A stretch of 64,000 nt of DNA from Acholeplasmatales bacterium (GTDB taxonomy: Bacteria > Bacillota_I > Bacilli_A > Acholeplasmatales > Anaeroplasmataceae): assembly GCA_016288855.1 (NCBI GenBank), contig JAEELJ010000051.1:91593-155592 (forward strand), read 5' to 3'. Numbering within the stretch: position 1 is the stretch's first letter; the number at the start of each line of letters is the position of its first letter. Below, piece by piece: positions 9,035-19,202 of this stretch. The position numbers were made by a program, and so were the translations under genes. Under the pieces are notes generated by a model. It saw only the letters and a list, made by a program, of their open reading frames with translations, did not search any database and was not told the DNA's origin.

Positions 9035-9869
9035 AGCTCATCCTTCCAATCTTAACATTTCTTAAATCATATAAGAATAATTTAACAACTCTATCTAAGT
9101 CAACCTCAGCGCCCTTCTTTATAGCGCCTCTTTTAATACCTATTTCTTCTAATAGCTGATATCCATCCTTATTTTCAATATCTGATAAGTTATATCTTTC
9201 TTTTAATAAATTAGGATAATGCTCTTTTGTATAATCTATTGCTTCTACAGTTAATTCTCTTAAATCAAGAATATCATCTTTAATAGAACCAGCCATAAAT
9301 AGCTTTAAGCCAACCATTTGGTCTTCAAATTTAGGCCATAAAACACCTGGAGTGTCTAATAGTCTTAGTGTATCAGATACCTGAATCCAGCTTTCTGATT
9401 TAGTAACACCAGGCTTATCTCCTACAACAACAGCCTTTCTTTTCGCAAGCTTATTTATTAATGTAGATTTACCTACATTAGGAATACCTACAATCATAGC
9501 TTTAATATCACGTGATTTAATACCTTTTTCTAATCTCTTTTTAAATAATTCCTCTAATGCCTTATTACAATAAGGTATTATTTGCTTAATATTATAATTT
9601 GCTTCACTATCAATATCTAAAGCTAAGATATTATTAGCTTTATAATAATTAATCCAATCCTTTGTAACCTTAGGATCTGCCATCATTGCTTTTGTTAAAA
9701 TGACAAGACGTGGCTTTTTATTAATAATGTCATTTAACAAAGGATTAGTAGATGAATAAGGTATTCTTGAATCCTTAAGCTCTATAACTAAGTCTACCTT
9801 TTTGACATATTCTGTTATTTCTCTTTTTGCCTTAGCCATATGGCCAGGGAACCACTGAATGTCTTTCAT
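9015..9869 (-). CDS. rbgA: Ribosome biogenesis GTPase RbgA (YlqF)
   Basis: A 284-residue circularly permuted GTPase needed for late 50S subunit assembly. The G motifs appear in permuted order: G4-like ILTKAMMAD near residue 60, then the P-loop GIPNVGKSTLI near 128, then DTPGV near 175, followed by the helical RNA-binding C-terminal domain. The N-terminal WFPGHMAKA is diagnostic. GGAG lies 5 bases before the start. It sits between lepB and rnhB, as in Bacillus. The TGA stop shows that UGA is not recoded in this organism. Confidence 0.97.
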   Translation of the reverse strand: MKDIQWFPGHMAKAKREITEYVKKVDLVIELKDSRIPYSSTNPLLNDIINKKPRLVILTKAMMADPKVTKDWINYYKANNILALDIDSEANYNIKQIIPYCNKALEELFKKRLEKGIKSRDIKAMIVGIPNVGKSTLINKLAKRKAVVVGDKPGVTKSESWIQVSDTLRLLDTPGVLWPKFEDQMVGLKLFMAGSIKDDILDLRELTVEAIDYTKEHYPNLLKERYNLSDIENKDGYQLLEEIGIKRGAIKKGAEVDLDRVVKLFLYDLRNVKIGRMSYETPQI

Positions 9870-9877
9870 AAAAACTC

Positions 9878-10789
9878 CTAAATTGAACCAAATTTGCTAA
9901 ATGGGAAGATTCTTAAGAATGCTTTACCAAATACTGATTTAGTAGATATTACACCAAATATACGTGAATCAAGTGAATTCTTTCTATTATCTCCAAACAC
10001 TAATAAGTACCCCTTTGGTACAGTTATTGTTGCAAGAGTGTTTAATTCTTCACTTGTATATTCATTTGTAATATCATTTATAGATTCGATGATATTATAC
10101 CAGCTATTTACACTAGTATTAGAGCCATCTCCTCTTTCAAAATCATATATTTCTTCACCATTAATATAAAATGTTAAAGTAACATAATCAAAGCTTAAAA
10201 CATCATCCTTTACTGCCATTACTCTTTTAATGTAGAAGGAATGACTTGATTCATCATAGCTAGATTCCTGATAGTCATGAGAATCAAAGATAACAATATC
10301 ACCCTTTTTAGGTGTGTAAAATAAATTTGTTGATAATAGTGCATCACCATTTTCTAATGTATCGTACATACTATTTCCAACAACAACGCAAGGTGTTGCG
10401 ATAAAAATAAGTAAAAATAATAATATAGAAAAACATTTTGAAATAAATGCTGCCATATCAAGCTTTGAATCTATTTTATTTATTAGTGGGTACCAATCTT
10501 TTTTTAATTTAAGCTTGTGTACTAAAATTAATGTACCAAGTGTAACATAATACAAGAAAAATAAAATAGTTGCAAGTAAATAAATAATTAATCCTAATGC
10601 TTTTGTATTTCCAAGGACTGAACCAAAGATATTTGAGAACATAACAATTCTTGACATATTAATTAGAGTAATTAATATTATCAAAAATGAAATTGAAAGA
10701 AATACAATTATTTTTATGAATAATTTTTTCTTTTTATTATCATTATCTTCAATAATCACATTAGTATTAATAGTCTCATTATTTTCCAT
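9878..10789 (-). CDS. lepB: Signal peptidase I
   Basis: A type I signal peptidase (S26) that cleaves Sec-exported preproteins at the outer face of the membrane. The catalytic Ser is in VVVGNSMYDTLENGD, the catalytic Lys in SFYIKRVMAVKDD, and the C-terminal box FGDNRKNSLDSR is present. It has three N-terminal hydrophobic segments rather than one, so it is longer (303 residues) than Bacillus SipS. The ATG at 10789 is chosen because GGGGGA lies 6 bases upstream; an earlier in-frame start at 10822 lacks one. It lies between ftsK and rbgA in one operon. Confidence 0.93.
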   Translation of the reverse strand: MENNETINTNVIIEDNDNKKKKLFIKIIVFLSISFLIILITLINMSRIVMFSNIFGSVLGNTKALGLIIYLLATILFFLYYVTLGTLILVHKLKLKKDWYPLINKIDSKLDMAAFISKCFSILLFLLIFIATPCVVVGNSMYDTLENGDALLSTNLFYTPKKGDIVIFDSHDYQESSYDESSHSFYIKRVMAVKDDVLSFDYVTLTFYINGEEIYDFERGDGSNTSVNSWYNIIESINDITNEYTSEELNTLATITVPKGYLLVFGDNRKNSLDSRIFGVISTKSVFGKAFLRIFPFSKFGSI

Positions 10790-10805
10790 CAATAATCCCC
10801 CAATA

Positions 10806-13301
10806 CTAATTTTGAGAGCCAAAAATTTGATCTAATTGGAATGAATCTACTAATATATCACGTGGCTTTGTACCAGCCTTAGGAGAAACAATTCCTCTTT
10901 CTTCTAGAATAGCAACAACTCTAGATGCTCTATTAAAGCCTAGACCAAATTGATTTTGAATTGCATTAATTGAGCATGCTTGTCCATCAACACAAAATCT
11001 AGCTACACTTTCAATTAATTCTTCAGATTCAGTATTTGCCTTACCAGAACCAGCTCCACCATTTCCTGATGAACCTTGGCTTCTTGCGATACTATCTCTT
11101 AATTCCTCATGAGTAAATACATAATCAGGTTCATAAGATGTAGTTAAATATGAACAAATACCTTCAATTTCAGAATCTGAAATATAAGCACCCTGAGCAC
11201 GAATTGGATTACCATTATTCTTAATAATCATATCACCACGACCTAGTAATTCTTCTGCTCCTGTCTCATCTAGAATAACTGATGAGTCAACTGAAGATGC
11301 AACTCTAAATGCGATACGGCAAGGGAAGTTTGCTTTAATTGTACCATTAACAATATCAGCAGTTGGACGTTGTGTTGCAAGTATTACATGAATACCGCAG
11401 GCTCTAGCTTTTTGTCCTAAACGAACAATTGAATCATTAACTTCACTTCCACACTGCATAATTAAATCATTAAATTCATCTACAATAATTACATAATAAG
11501 GTAGGTTTTCTAAATTAAATTCAGGATGATCCTTCTGTTTTTGAATATAGTCACCAATATTTCTAACTCTATTACGTTGGAATACCTGATATCTACGGTC
11601 CATTTCTGTACAAGCCCACTTTAATGCTTCTCCTGCTTCATCAGGCTCAGTTAAAACTGGTGTTGCAAGATGTGGAATATCTTCATAGAAAGACATTTCA
11701 ACCTTTTTAGGGTCAACTAAAATTAGCTTTAATCTTTCAGGCGAATTCTTTGTAATTAATGAACATAAAATTGTATTAATACATACTGACTTACCTGATT
11801 GAGTAGCACCGGCAATTAAGCAGTGTGGCATAGATGTAATATTTTCATAAACAGGTGTACCATCAATATTCTTACCTAAAACTACATTTAATGGCTTGCC
11901 ATCAAGTAAGAATGAATCAGAACAAATATCACCAAATTTAACTACATCAGCCTTATCATTTGGTGCTTCAATACCAACAGTTGCCTTACCTGGAATTGGA
12001 ATTTGTAATCTAATAGATGGTGCTTTTAATACCATCTTTAAATTATCAACAATATTACCAAATTTCTTTACATTAACACCTGTTGCAACACCAACTTCAT
12101 ATAATGTGAACGCAGGACCTTTTGTATATGCAACAACTTCACCTTCAATACCGAAGGCTTTTAATGTTTCATTAATAATAGTTTTCTTCTCTTCAAGCCA
12201 TTGTGGATGTAGGTCAATATCTCCTTCACTCTTAGGGAATAACTTCTTATAAGGAACCTTATAGTTCTTATATTTATTATCCTCAACCTTTGGTTTTGGC
12301 TTTTCTTGCTGCTGTTGTTTTTCTATAACCTCAGGCTTTGCATCAACTGGTGTAGGCTTATGAGAAACCCTACTTATATTATCGATTCCACGAACAGTAT
12401 TTTCACCTTCATGTCCTGGTACAACAGTACCACCCTTAGACATACGTATAGCATCCTCGATAGACATTTCCTTTGAAACTGCTGGATTCTTATAATTCTT
12501 TTCTTCTTGTGTTAATTCTGGCTTTGTAACATCATCATCAAAGAATAAATTTGGAGTCTTAAGATTAGGAACATTATCAAATGATAAATCACTTGAATCA
12601 ACATTCTTCTTAATTTGCTTTAAAGCTTCTCTATCATTATTCTTTTCTTCAGCCTCATTTTTAATAAGGAATGATGGAATATTAGCCTGCTTTGGCTTTG
12701 CTAATGATTCATCATAGCCATTGAAGCTAAATTCCTTAGAATCCTCTTCCATATCCTCATCTAGGTCAATATGAATCTTGAATTCAGGCTCATCATATTC
12801 CTCAGAAGAGCTTTCCACATTATTATCAAAATCTAGACTTATATTATCTTCTTTTTCTTCAAAGTCCTCTAATTCAGATACATCAGAAGAAATTAAACTA
12901 TCAAGCATAGTTGAACGATTAACCTGCTTAGGCTTAATTTTTTGTAGCTTAGAATCATCATATTCACCACCACCTATTTCTTTAAGCTTTTCATTATCTA
13001 AAATTTGGAATTCATAATATTCACTACCATGCTTTTTAATAACATCTTCCTTAGATAAGTGCTTTGCTTCCTCATCTCTTAAATAATCATATGCATCATC
13101 AACATCATTGTAACCCGAATTATCAATGAAGCTCTTTTTATCAGCAACATGAGTACCAAAATAAGGACTCGCTACTTGTGTAGGACGAAATTTTCTTCTT
13201 TCAGCAATATGCTCATCAGCTCTATATTCCTGAAATATTTCAAAATTTTCATCGTTATCTTCAATTAAAATTTCTTCTTGCTTTTTCTTCTTTCCAAACA
13301 T
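10806..13301 (-). CDS. ftsK: FtsK/SpoIIIE DNA translocase without membrane helices
   Basis: An 831-residue hexameric DNA pump of the FtsK/SpoIIIE family, acting in chromosome segregation. The C-terminal half is canonical: Walker A GATQSGKSV near residue 500, Walker B VIIVDEFNDL, the ATQRP motif, and a winged-helix gamma domain (about 760-825) that reads KOPS/SRS-type sites. The first 340 residues are highly acidic and low in complexity and contain no transmembrane segment, unlike usual FtsK. The gene begins right after the stop of a small membrane protein gene (13303), which might provide the anchor (inference). Confidence 0.95.
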   Translation of the reverse strand: MFGKKKKQEEILIEDNDENFEIFQEYRADEHIAERRKFRPTQVASPYFGTHVADKKSFIDNSGYNDVDDAYDYLRDEEAKHLSKEDVIKKHGSEYYEFQILDNEKLKEIGGGEYDDSKLQKIKPKQVNRSTMLDSLISSDVSELEDFEEKEDNISLDFDNNVESSSEEYDEPEFKIHIDLDEDMEEDSKEFSFNGYDESLAKPKQANIPSFLIKNEAEEKNNDREALKQIKKNVDSSDLSFDNVPNLKTPNLFFDDDVTKPELTQEEKNYKNPAVSKEMSIEDAIRMSKGGTVVPGHEGENTVRGIDNISRVSHKPTPVDAKPEVIEKQQQQEKPKPKVEDNKYKNYKVPYKKLFPKSEGDIDLHPQWLEEKKTIINETLKAFGIEGEVVAYTKGPAFTLYEVGVATGVNVKKFGNIVDNLKMVLKAPSIRLQIPIPGKATVGIEAPNDKADVVKFGDICSDSFLLDGKPLNVVLGKNIDGTPVYENITSMPHCLIAGATQSGKSVCINTILCSLITKNSPERLKLILVDPKKVEMSFYEDIPHLATPVLTEPDEAGEALKWACTEMDRRYQVFQRNRVRNIGDYIQKQKDHPEFNLENLPYYVIIVDEFNDLIMQCGSEVNDSIVRLGQKARACGIHVILATQRPTADIVNGTIKANFPCRIAFRVASSVDSSVILDETGAEELLGRGDMIIKNNGNPIRAQGAYISDSEIEGICSYLTTSYEPDYVFTHEELRDSIARSQGSSGNGGAGSGKANTESEELIESVARFCVDGQACSINAIQNQFGLGFNRASRVVAILEERGIVSPKAGTKPRDILVDSFQLDQIFGSQN

Positions 13302-13302
13302 A

Positions 13303-14208
13303 CTAGTCCCTCTTTAACATACTCATATTTTCATCATATTCATGAACTATATTATCATTATCACTTGATATAACAATAGGATATTTTTTTAGTGAGAATT
13401 CTTCATCAAATGAATCAGAATCATTTGAAGCATTTTCTTTTTCTAATGATTCTTTAGCATCTGTTATTTCTTTATCTAACTCTTCATATAATTCATCAAT
13501 ATTAGTTTCTAAGGATACTTCCTTTTCAAATACCTTCTTAGAATAAATTTTATAAGTTTCTTCTCCTACAATTGCTATAACAATTAAGCATAATTTATTA
13601 ATAATAATCCCCAAAGTATTATTTATAACTAATGTTCTAAACCATGTTGCTGGATTTATAACATTTAATACCTTTTTAACGCGCTGAAACTTCTTATTAG
13701 CATTAACAGTTGTTTTAAATACTTTAGATGAAGTAATATTTATTGTTGTCTTTGATAACGCAACAATCTGTGATATTTTTAAGCGTAATAATAATCTTAA
13801 TCCCTTACGATTTAAAAGATCATTAATTCTTTTTTGAATATAACCAATAAGTACAACAGTTTCATCAACACTTAATTCTAGCAATGGATGCTTAGAATTA
13901 GGATAATATGATGAAGCAATTTCTAACGCAAGATCTTGCACGATAGTTTTACAATAAGCAGGCTTAGATAAATCTCCCCTTAAGCTTCTATCCTTAAAAG
14001 TTTTTTGTGCATCTAAAACCATCTGCTTTACATCGTTATCTGTTAATGAGTCCTCTTCTGTTTTAACCATATATCTTTTATCATGTAATGATAATAATAC
14101 AAGTAAGACATATATTAATAATATTAACGCAGAGCCAAAAAACACACCTATTACAAAGCTTAAAATAGATGAAAAATCTAATCTTATTGGGAATGTAAAA
14201 TTGAACAT
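13303..14208 (-). CDS. Membrane protein of unknown function upstream of ftsK
   Basis: About 301 residues. One strong transmembrane segment lies at residues 14-40, and a second hydrophobic stretch around 190-215 precedes an acidic Glu/Asp-Ser tail. I recognise no family. The ATG at 14208 has GGGAGGTG upstream and replaces an earlier in-frame start at 14223. It is the first gene of the unit that continues with ftsK, lepB, rbgA and rnhB; ftsK starts within two bases of its stop. Since this FtsK has no membrane domain of its own, a role as membrane anchor or partner is a plausible inference but unproven. Confidence 0.75.
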   Translation of the reverse strand: MFNFTFPIRLDFSSILSFVIGVFFGSALILLIYVLLVLLSLHDKRYMVKTEEDSLTDNDVKQMVLDAQKTFKDRSLRGDLSKPAYCKTIVQDLALEIASSYYPNSKHPLLELSVDETVVLIGYIQKRINDLLNRKGLRLLLRLKISQIVALSKTTINITSSKVFKTTVNANKKFQRVKKVLNVINPATWFRTLVINNTLGIIINKLCLIVIAIVGEETYKIYSKKVFEKEVSLETNIDELYEELDKEITDAKESLEKENASNDSDSFDEEFSLKKYPIVISSDNDNIVHEYDENMSMLKRD

Positions 14209-14232
14209 ATTAACACCTCCCACAATACTTAT

Positions 14233-14304
14233 ATTATAGTATAAACTATATTAAATTGAAAGAATATTAAATTGAAATTGAAAATTATTTATAAATAATA
14301 TAAT
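14233..14304. promoter_or_regulatory. Divergent promoter region
   Basis: Two perfect TATAAT boxes face away from each other: minus strand at 14233-14238 for the ftsK-operon membrane protein, and plus strand at 14299-14304 for the HAD gene. The -35 elements are poor (TTTCAA for minus with a 17-base spacer; TTGAAA for plus with only 15), so strengths are uncertain. Confidence 0.45.
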
Positions 14305-14324
14305 ATTATTTATGAGGCGATAAC

Positions 14325-15089
14325 ATGAAATATTTATGTTTAATGGATTTCGATGGTACAATTACATCTAATTTATTAGATCTTTCTTCCTATGGAAGAA
14401 CATATTTAAAAGAATATTTAATTAATAATAAAATGTGCATCATATCAGAAGAATCATTTGATAATCTTTATAATTGGTGTAAAAGAAATGAATTAGAATG
14501 TGATATTGCATCTATTTCATCAAGTAAATCTTTAATTAATAATAATTTATTATATGATTCTATAAATAAAAATATTATCAACGAATTAATTAATAAATTT
14601 AACGATGGAATATATACAACATTTGGTGAGACAGAAAAATATCCTTTTGTATCACATTTTAAAGAAAGATTACATTTCTTCTACCCTAAGGATTATAAAA
14701 TTGTAGACTCATTTGATAATAATATTTTATCTATAACTATTGCAATTCAAAATGAATATAGTAGTGAATTAAAAAAATTTTTAAGTAGTAATAATTTATT
14801 TTTTGAAACAAAAGGTAAAGATAAAAATAGAGAGCTTTTAAGAGTTAAAAATTCCTTATTTAATAAGGAAAAAGTCGCATATAATTTAATTAATCAATAT
14901 CAAGGATATAAAACAATTTCTATAACTGATTCAATTGTAGATAAGGAATTATTTAATATATCTGATATATCTATCGCCATGATTAATGGTGATGATGAAA
15001 TAAAGAAAATGGCCCAGTATGTAACTGAATATGATTCATTACATGACGGAGCCATTAAAATGCTAGATTATATCTGCCATTTTGAGTAA
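14325..15089 (+). CDS. HAD-superfamily (Cof-like, IIB) phosphatase
   Basis: A 254-residue soluble haloacid-dehalogenase-type phosphatase. Motif I DFDGTIT is at residues 8-14; the later Ser-Asp segment SITDSIVDKELF and the terminal GDDEIKK-like acidic motif fit motifs III/IV of the Cof subgroup. The substrate is unknown; relatives act on sugar phosphates and other small phosphoesters. It is one of three plus-strand genes. GAGGCG lies 7 bases before the ATG. Its 3' end overlaps the convergent MutS-like gene by 27 bases. Confidence 0.75.
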   Translation: MKYLCLMDFDGTITSNLLDLSSYGRTYLKEYLINNKMCIISEESFDNLYNWCKRNELECDIASISSSKSLINNNLLYDSINKNIINELINKFNDGIYTTFGETEKYPFVSHFKERLHFFYPKDYKIVDSFDNNILSITIAIQNEYSSELKKFLSSNNLFFETKGKDKNRELLRVKNSLFNKEKVAYNLINQYQGYKTISITDSIVDKELFNISDISIAMINGDDEIKKMAQYVTEYDSLHDGAIKMLDYICHFE

Positions 15090-16769
15090 GTAGATTGCAT
15101 TTGTTGTATCAGATGCACCACTTTTGATTTTATAATCAAAGGTAATTTTATCATCAATGTATTTCTCATTGAAATGATAATTTAAAATTCCATCTTCCTT
15201 TGCAAGCTCAAAATCATGAGTAGATATAATAAATATTGAATTTGAATCTAGTAATTTTTTAATTACACTAGCTGAGGCACTGACCCTATCATGGGTATTA
15301 GTGCCTTTAAATATTTCATCAACTAATATTAAGCATCTTTCTTCTTTATAATATTTCATCATTTCCTTCATTCTTAATATTTCTGCATAGAATGTTGAAA
15401 TACCTTCATTAAGCATATCATTTGCTCTTAAAGATGTTAAAATTTTTAGTCTAGGTGCACTATATTTTTTTGCACAAACAATACCACCTGCATTAAATAA
15501 TGTTTCATTTATTGCAAGAGTACGCATAAATGTAGTTTTACCACTCATATTAGAGCCTGTCAAAACTATACCATGATCAAATTTAATATCATTTGCTACA
15601 CAGTTTTTAACAAGTGGGTGATACATACATTCTACATCAATTATATCCCCATCTTCTGGAATAGAATATATTTCATTATCAATACCAATGTTTGCTAGGG
15701 ATAATGCTAGTTCTATTTCTGCAATATTATCGAATGTATTTTTAATTTTTGAAACAGATTTAGTATTAATATTATAATAAACAATTAAAAATATATCACT
15801 TACAAATAATGTATTTAAAATAATATCTATAATACTATTTTTCTTTAGATTAAATAAACCATATATTTTATTTAATTTCTTTAAATATGAAACTTCTTCT
15901 TTAATACTATCTTTTAATTCATTAAATCTATTTTGATCTAATTTAGAATTAATAATTACATCATCTACATATAAATAAGCTTTAACTGTTTCTTGATACA
16001 TTCCACCATCAAGCTTAAATATATCATTAGATAAAAAGATTTTAGATAAGAATAAATTTGTTATTGCAAAAACAAATAGAAAATAAGGATTTAATCCTAA
16101 TGTAAATATTAATACTATATATACTATCATTCCTATAAATGATAATAATGGTAATATAAATAATGGATTAAATTTAATTTTATTCTCACTTACACTTAAT
16201 AATTCATCATAATTAACTTTTTTATTATTTTTAAAATGATATAGTGAAGCCTCAATATTAATAGATTCCTCATCATTTGCAAAAGAATTAACCATATCCT
16301 TAAATGAAGAAGGCATTTCTTTTGGCTTAGTTAGCTGTCTAGCTAGTAATTCTCTTCCTTTTTTAGTTTTTGCAACAGTAATATATTGATATAAAGAATT
16401 TCTTCCAAAAATGTCTAAATCAGATATTTTATAATCCTCTTTATTTTTAAAATCTTCTCCTAAGTCATTAAATGAATTTAATTTAAGCTCTCTTCTTAAA
16501 TTATGATTCTTGTAACACTTATCTTTATCTAAAAGATTATCGTATATATTATAAAATTTATTTGTAAATATAATAAGTAATATGAAAATAACTAATGTTA
16601 TAGCTAATGCTATACCATATGTTAAATATTCCTTTAATGATAATAATAGAATAAATTCAACTACAAGTACTAGAAGCATTAAAATTCTTATTAATGATAT
16701 AGTACTTGTAATTTTTTTATATTTATTTATTAGTACATTAAGATTATCTATATTCTTAAATACTAACAT
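15063..16769 (-). CDS. Membrane-bound MutS-family ATPase
   Basis: A 568-residue protein joining a MutS-type ABC ATPase domain to membrane segments. Hydrophobic helices lie at about residues 24-46, 50-70 and in a pair around 205-245. The C-terminal ATPase shows Walker A TGSNMSGKTTF, Walker B LILVDEIFKGTN and the switch ISTHDFELA. The mismatch-recognition and clamp domains of true MutS are absent, so a repair role should not be assumed; the biological function of this membrane MutS-like group is unknown. GAGGATATT precedes the start. It lies 10 bases after glgP and is likely co-transcribed with the glycogen genes. Confidence 0.8.
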   Translation of the reverse strand: MLVFKNIDNLNVLINKYKKITSTISLIRILMLLVLVVEFILLLSLKEYLTYGIALAITLVIFILLIIFTNKFYNIYDNLLDKDKCYKNHNLRRELKLNSFNDLGEDFKNKEDYKISDLDIFGRNSLYQYITVAKTKKGRELLARQLTKPKEMPSSFKDMVNSFANDEESINIEASLYHFKNNKKVNYDELLSVSENKIKFNPLFILPLLSFIGMIVYIVLIFTLGLNPYFLFVFAITNLFLSKIFLSNDIFKLDGGMYQETVKAYLYVDDVIINSKLDQNRFNELKDSIKEEVSYLKKLNKIYGLFNLKKNSIIDIILNTLFVSDIFLIVYYNINTKSVSKIKNTFDNIAEIELALSLANIGIDNEIYSIPEDGDIIDVECMYHPLVKNCVANDIKFDHGIVLTGSNMSGKTTFMRTLAINETLFNAGGIVCAKKYSAPRLKILTSLRANDMLNEGISTFYAEILRMKEMMKYYKEERCLILVDEIFKGTNTHDRVSASASVIKKLLDSNSIFIISTHDFELAKEDGILNYHFNEKYIDDKITFDYKIKSGASDTTNAIYLLKMADII

Positions 16770-16778
16770 AATATCCTC

Positions 16779-19202
16779 TTAGTCATCAACCTCAATTGGC
16801 TTAATATGCCAAATGTCTCTATTATATTCACGCATTGTTCTATCTGTTGTAAAATAGCCTGACATTGCTGTATTAACAATTGATGCGCGTAACCACTTTT
16901 CTTGATCCTTATATAACTCATTTAAGTGCTCATGAGCAGTAATATATGATGCAAAATCCTTTAAAATGAAATAATTATCAGAATATAATAAATTATTTCT
17001 TATATCAAAAAATTCATCTCTACTAACATTATTAAAGAAGCCATTAGTTAATTGATCAATTACTGTTCTAACTCTAATATCTGAATTATAAATATCCATT
17101 GGGTCATAACCACCATCTCTATAAATAGATGTTACTTCTTCAGCGTTCATACCAAATATTTCAATATTCTTATCACCAACGAAATTAGCAATTTCAACAT
17201 TAGCACCATCAAGTGTACCTAATGTAATTGCACCATTCATCATAAACTTCATGTTAGATGTACCTGATGCTTCCTTTGATGCAGTTGAAATTTGTTCACT
17301 AATATTTGCAGCTGGCATAATAGTTTCTGCATATGTAACATTATAATTAATTACAAATACAACCTTAAGATATTTATTTGTTTCAGGGTCATTATTTACC
17401 TTATCTGCAATTGTATTAATTAATTTAATGATCTTCTTTGCAAACCAGTATCCTGGTGCTGATTTTGCACCAAAGATAAATGAATGAGGTACATAATTAC
17501 TTCTAAATTCAAGATCAGTTTTTAATCTATTATAGATATACATAATATGAAGTGCATTCATAAGCTGTCTTTTATATTCATGTAATCTCTTAACCTGAAC
17601 ATCAAATATTGAATTTACATCTAATGATACACCTTGAGATTTAAATATCTTATTAGCAAGTGCGGCTTTTCTTGCTTGCTTCATCTTATAGAATCTCTTT
17701 TGTACTTCAGGATCATTTTTATATTTTAATAATTTCTTTAATTCTACTTCAGGATCCTTAACCCAGTTAGGGCAATATTCATTAAGGATATCCTTAAGTT
17801 CTGGATTAATATGTAAGCACCATCTTCTATGTGTTATACCATTTGTTTTATTATTAAACTTATTTGGATAATAATCACTAAATGTCTTCATTTCGATATT
17901 CTTTAAAATTTCAGTATGAAGCTTTGCAACACCATTTACAGAGAATGATCCATGAATTGCTAAGTTAGCCATATGAATTTTATCATCCTTGATAATAGCC
18001 ATTTCATATACTTCATTAGAGTTTGGTCCATATTTTTCTTCTAATTCAATTAATAATCTTCTATTAATTTCTTCAGTTATTGTATAAATTCTTGGTAATA
18101 ATCTTGCAAATAATCCTACAGGCCATTTTTCTAATGCTTCAGATAAGATTGTATGGTTTGTATATGCACATGTATTCTTTGTTATTTCCCAAGCCTGATC
18201 CCAATCAACATTATATTCATCAACTAATAATCTCATTAATTCAGGAACTATTAATGCTGGGTGAGTATCATTAATATGGAAGCATAAATGCTTATGTAAA
18301 TCCTTACAAGTACCATGAACCTTTAAGAATTGTCTTACAGATGATGTAACACCTGCAGAAACAAAGAAATATTGCTGCTTCAAGCGTAGAATCTTTCCTT
18401 CTTCTGTATCATCATTTGGATATAGCATAGAAGAAATTTCTCTTACATCTCTTAAATAATTGAATGCATCATCTGGATATGTAGATGCAGGCTCACTACT
18501 CCATAGTCTTAGTGTAGTAACAAAGTGATTACCATCACCAACAATTGGAATATCATAAGGTACAGCCTTAACATATTGAGCATCTTTATGCTCAACTATA
18601 AGCTTACCATTACCTTGAGATTGGATATCAATATATCCATAAAAAGGTATTTCAACAGCTTCATCAGCTCTTCTTATTTCCCAAACATTAACATCCTTTA
18701 ACCAACGGTCTGGGTGCTCAACCTGATATCCATTTTTAACACCTTGCTCAAAGAACCCATAACGATATCTAATACAGTTGCCAATTACAGGTAAGTTAAG
18801 TGATGCAACTGAATCCATGAAACAGGCAGCAAGTCTACCTAAACCACCATTACCTAATCCGGCATCAGTTTCTTGATGTTCAACCTCATTAATATCAATT
18901 CCTAAATCAGAAAAAGCCTCTTTAACAACATCATAAACACCAGCGTTCATTAAATTGTTTGTAATCATTCTTCCCATTAGGAATTCCATTGAGAAATAAA
19001 TTACTGTCTTTTGAGATTTTTTACAAAATGCCATTTCTGTATTATGCCAATACTTTGCAATATACATTCTTAGCATTTCTCCTAATACTACATATTGCTG
19101 ATATGGAGTTGATTTTTTAAAATCTATTGCATATTTATTTTCAACATTTGAAATAAATTCTTTTTTAAATAATTCTTTATCATCAAAATATGGGTAATTC
19201 AT
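16779..19202 (-). CDS. glgP: Glycogen/alpha-glucan phosphorylase
   Basis: An 807-residue GT35 phosphorylase that releases glucose 1-phosphate from alpha-1,4-glucans. The N-terminal half carries the NGGLGRLAACF segment, and the PLP-binding Lys lies in KEASGTSNMKF near residue 655. The family-typical VKRLHEYKRQ is also present. Length is normal for bacterial GlgP. Its ATG overlaps the glgB stop (TAATG type), so the two enzymes are translationally coupled. Together they would degrade or remodel a branched storage glucan; no glgC or glgA is in the window. Confidence 0.97.
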   Translation of the reverse strand: MNYPYFDDKELFKKEFISNVENKYAIDFKKSTPYQQYVVLGEMLRMYIAKYWHNTEMAFCKKSQKTVIYFSMEFLMGRMITNNLMNAGVYDVVKEAFSDLGIDINEVEHQETDAGLGNGGLGRLAACFMDSVASLNLPVIGNCIRYRYGFFEQGVKNGYQVEHPDRWLKDVNVWEIRRADEAVEIPFYGYIDIQSQGNGKLIVEHKDAQYVKAVPYDIPIVGDGNHFVTTLRLWSSEPASTYPDDAFNYLRDVREISSMLYPNDDTEEGKILRLKQQYFFVSAGVTSSVRQFLKVHGTCKDLHKHLCFHINDTHPALIVPELMRLLVDEYNVDWDQAWEITKNTCAYTNHTILSEALEKWPVGLFARLLPRIYTITEEINRRLLIELEEKYGPNSNEVYEMAIIKDDKIHMANLAIHGSFSVNGVAKLHTEILKNIEMKTFSDYYPNKFNNKTNGITHRRWCLHINPELKDILNEYCPNWVKDPEVELKKLLKYKNDPEVQKRFYKMKQARKAALANKIFKSQGVSLDVNSIFDVQVKRLHEYKRQLMNALHIMYIYNRLKTDLEFRSNYVPHSFIFGAKSAPGYWFAKKIIKLINTIADKVNNDPETNKYLKVVFVINYNVTYAETIMPAANISEQISTASKEASGTSNMKFMMNGAITLGTLDGANVEIANFVGDKNIEIFGMNAEEVTSIYRDGGYDPMDIYNSDIRVRTVIDQLTNGFFNNVSRDEFFDIRNNLLYSDNYFILKDFASYITAHEHLNELYKDQEKWLRASIVNTAMSGYFTTDRTMREYNRDIWHIKPIEVDD

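Noticed and set aside
11896..12252. Open plus-strand frame of 118 codons inside ftsK
   Set aside because: Antisense shadow of the ftsK motor domain without start signals.
15063..16769. Calling the MutS-like protein a mismatch repair gene (mutS or mutS2)
   Set aside because: Mismatch-recognition, connector and Smr domains are missing and membrane helices are present.
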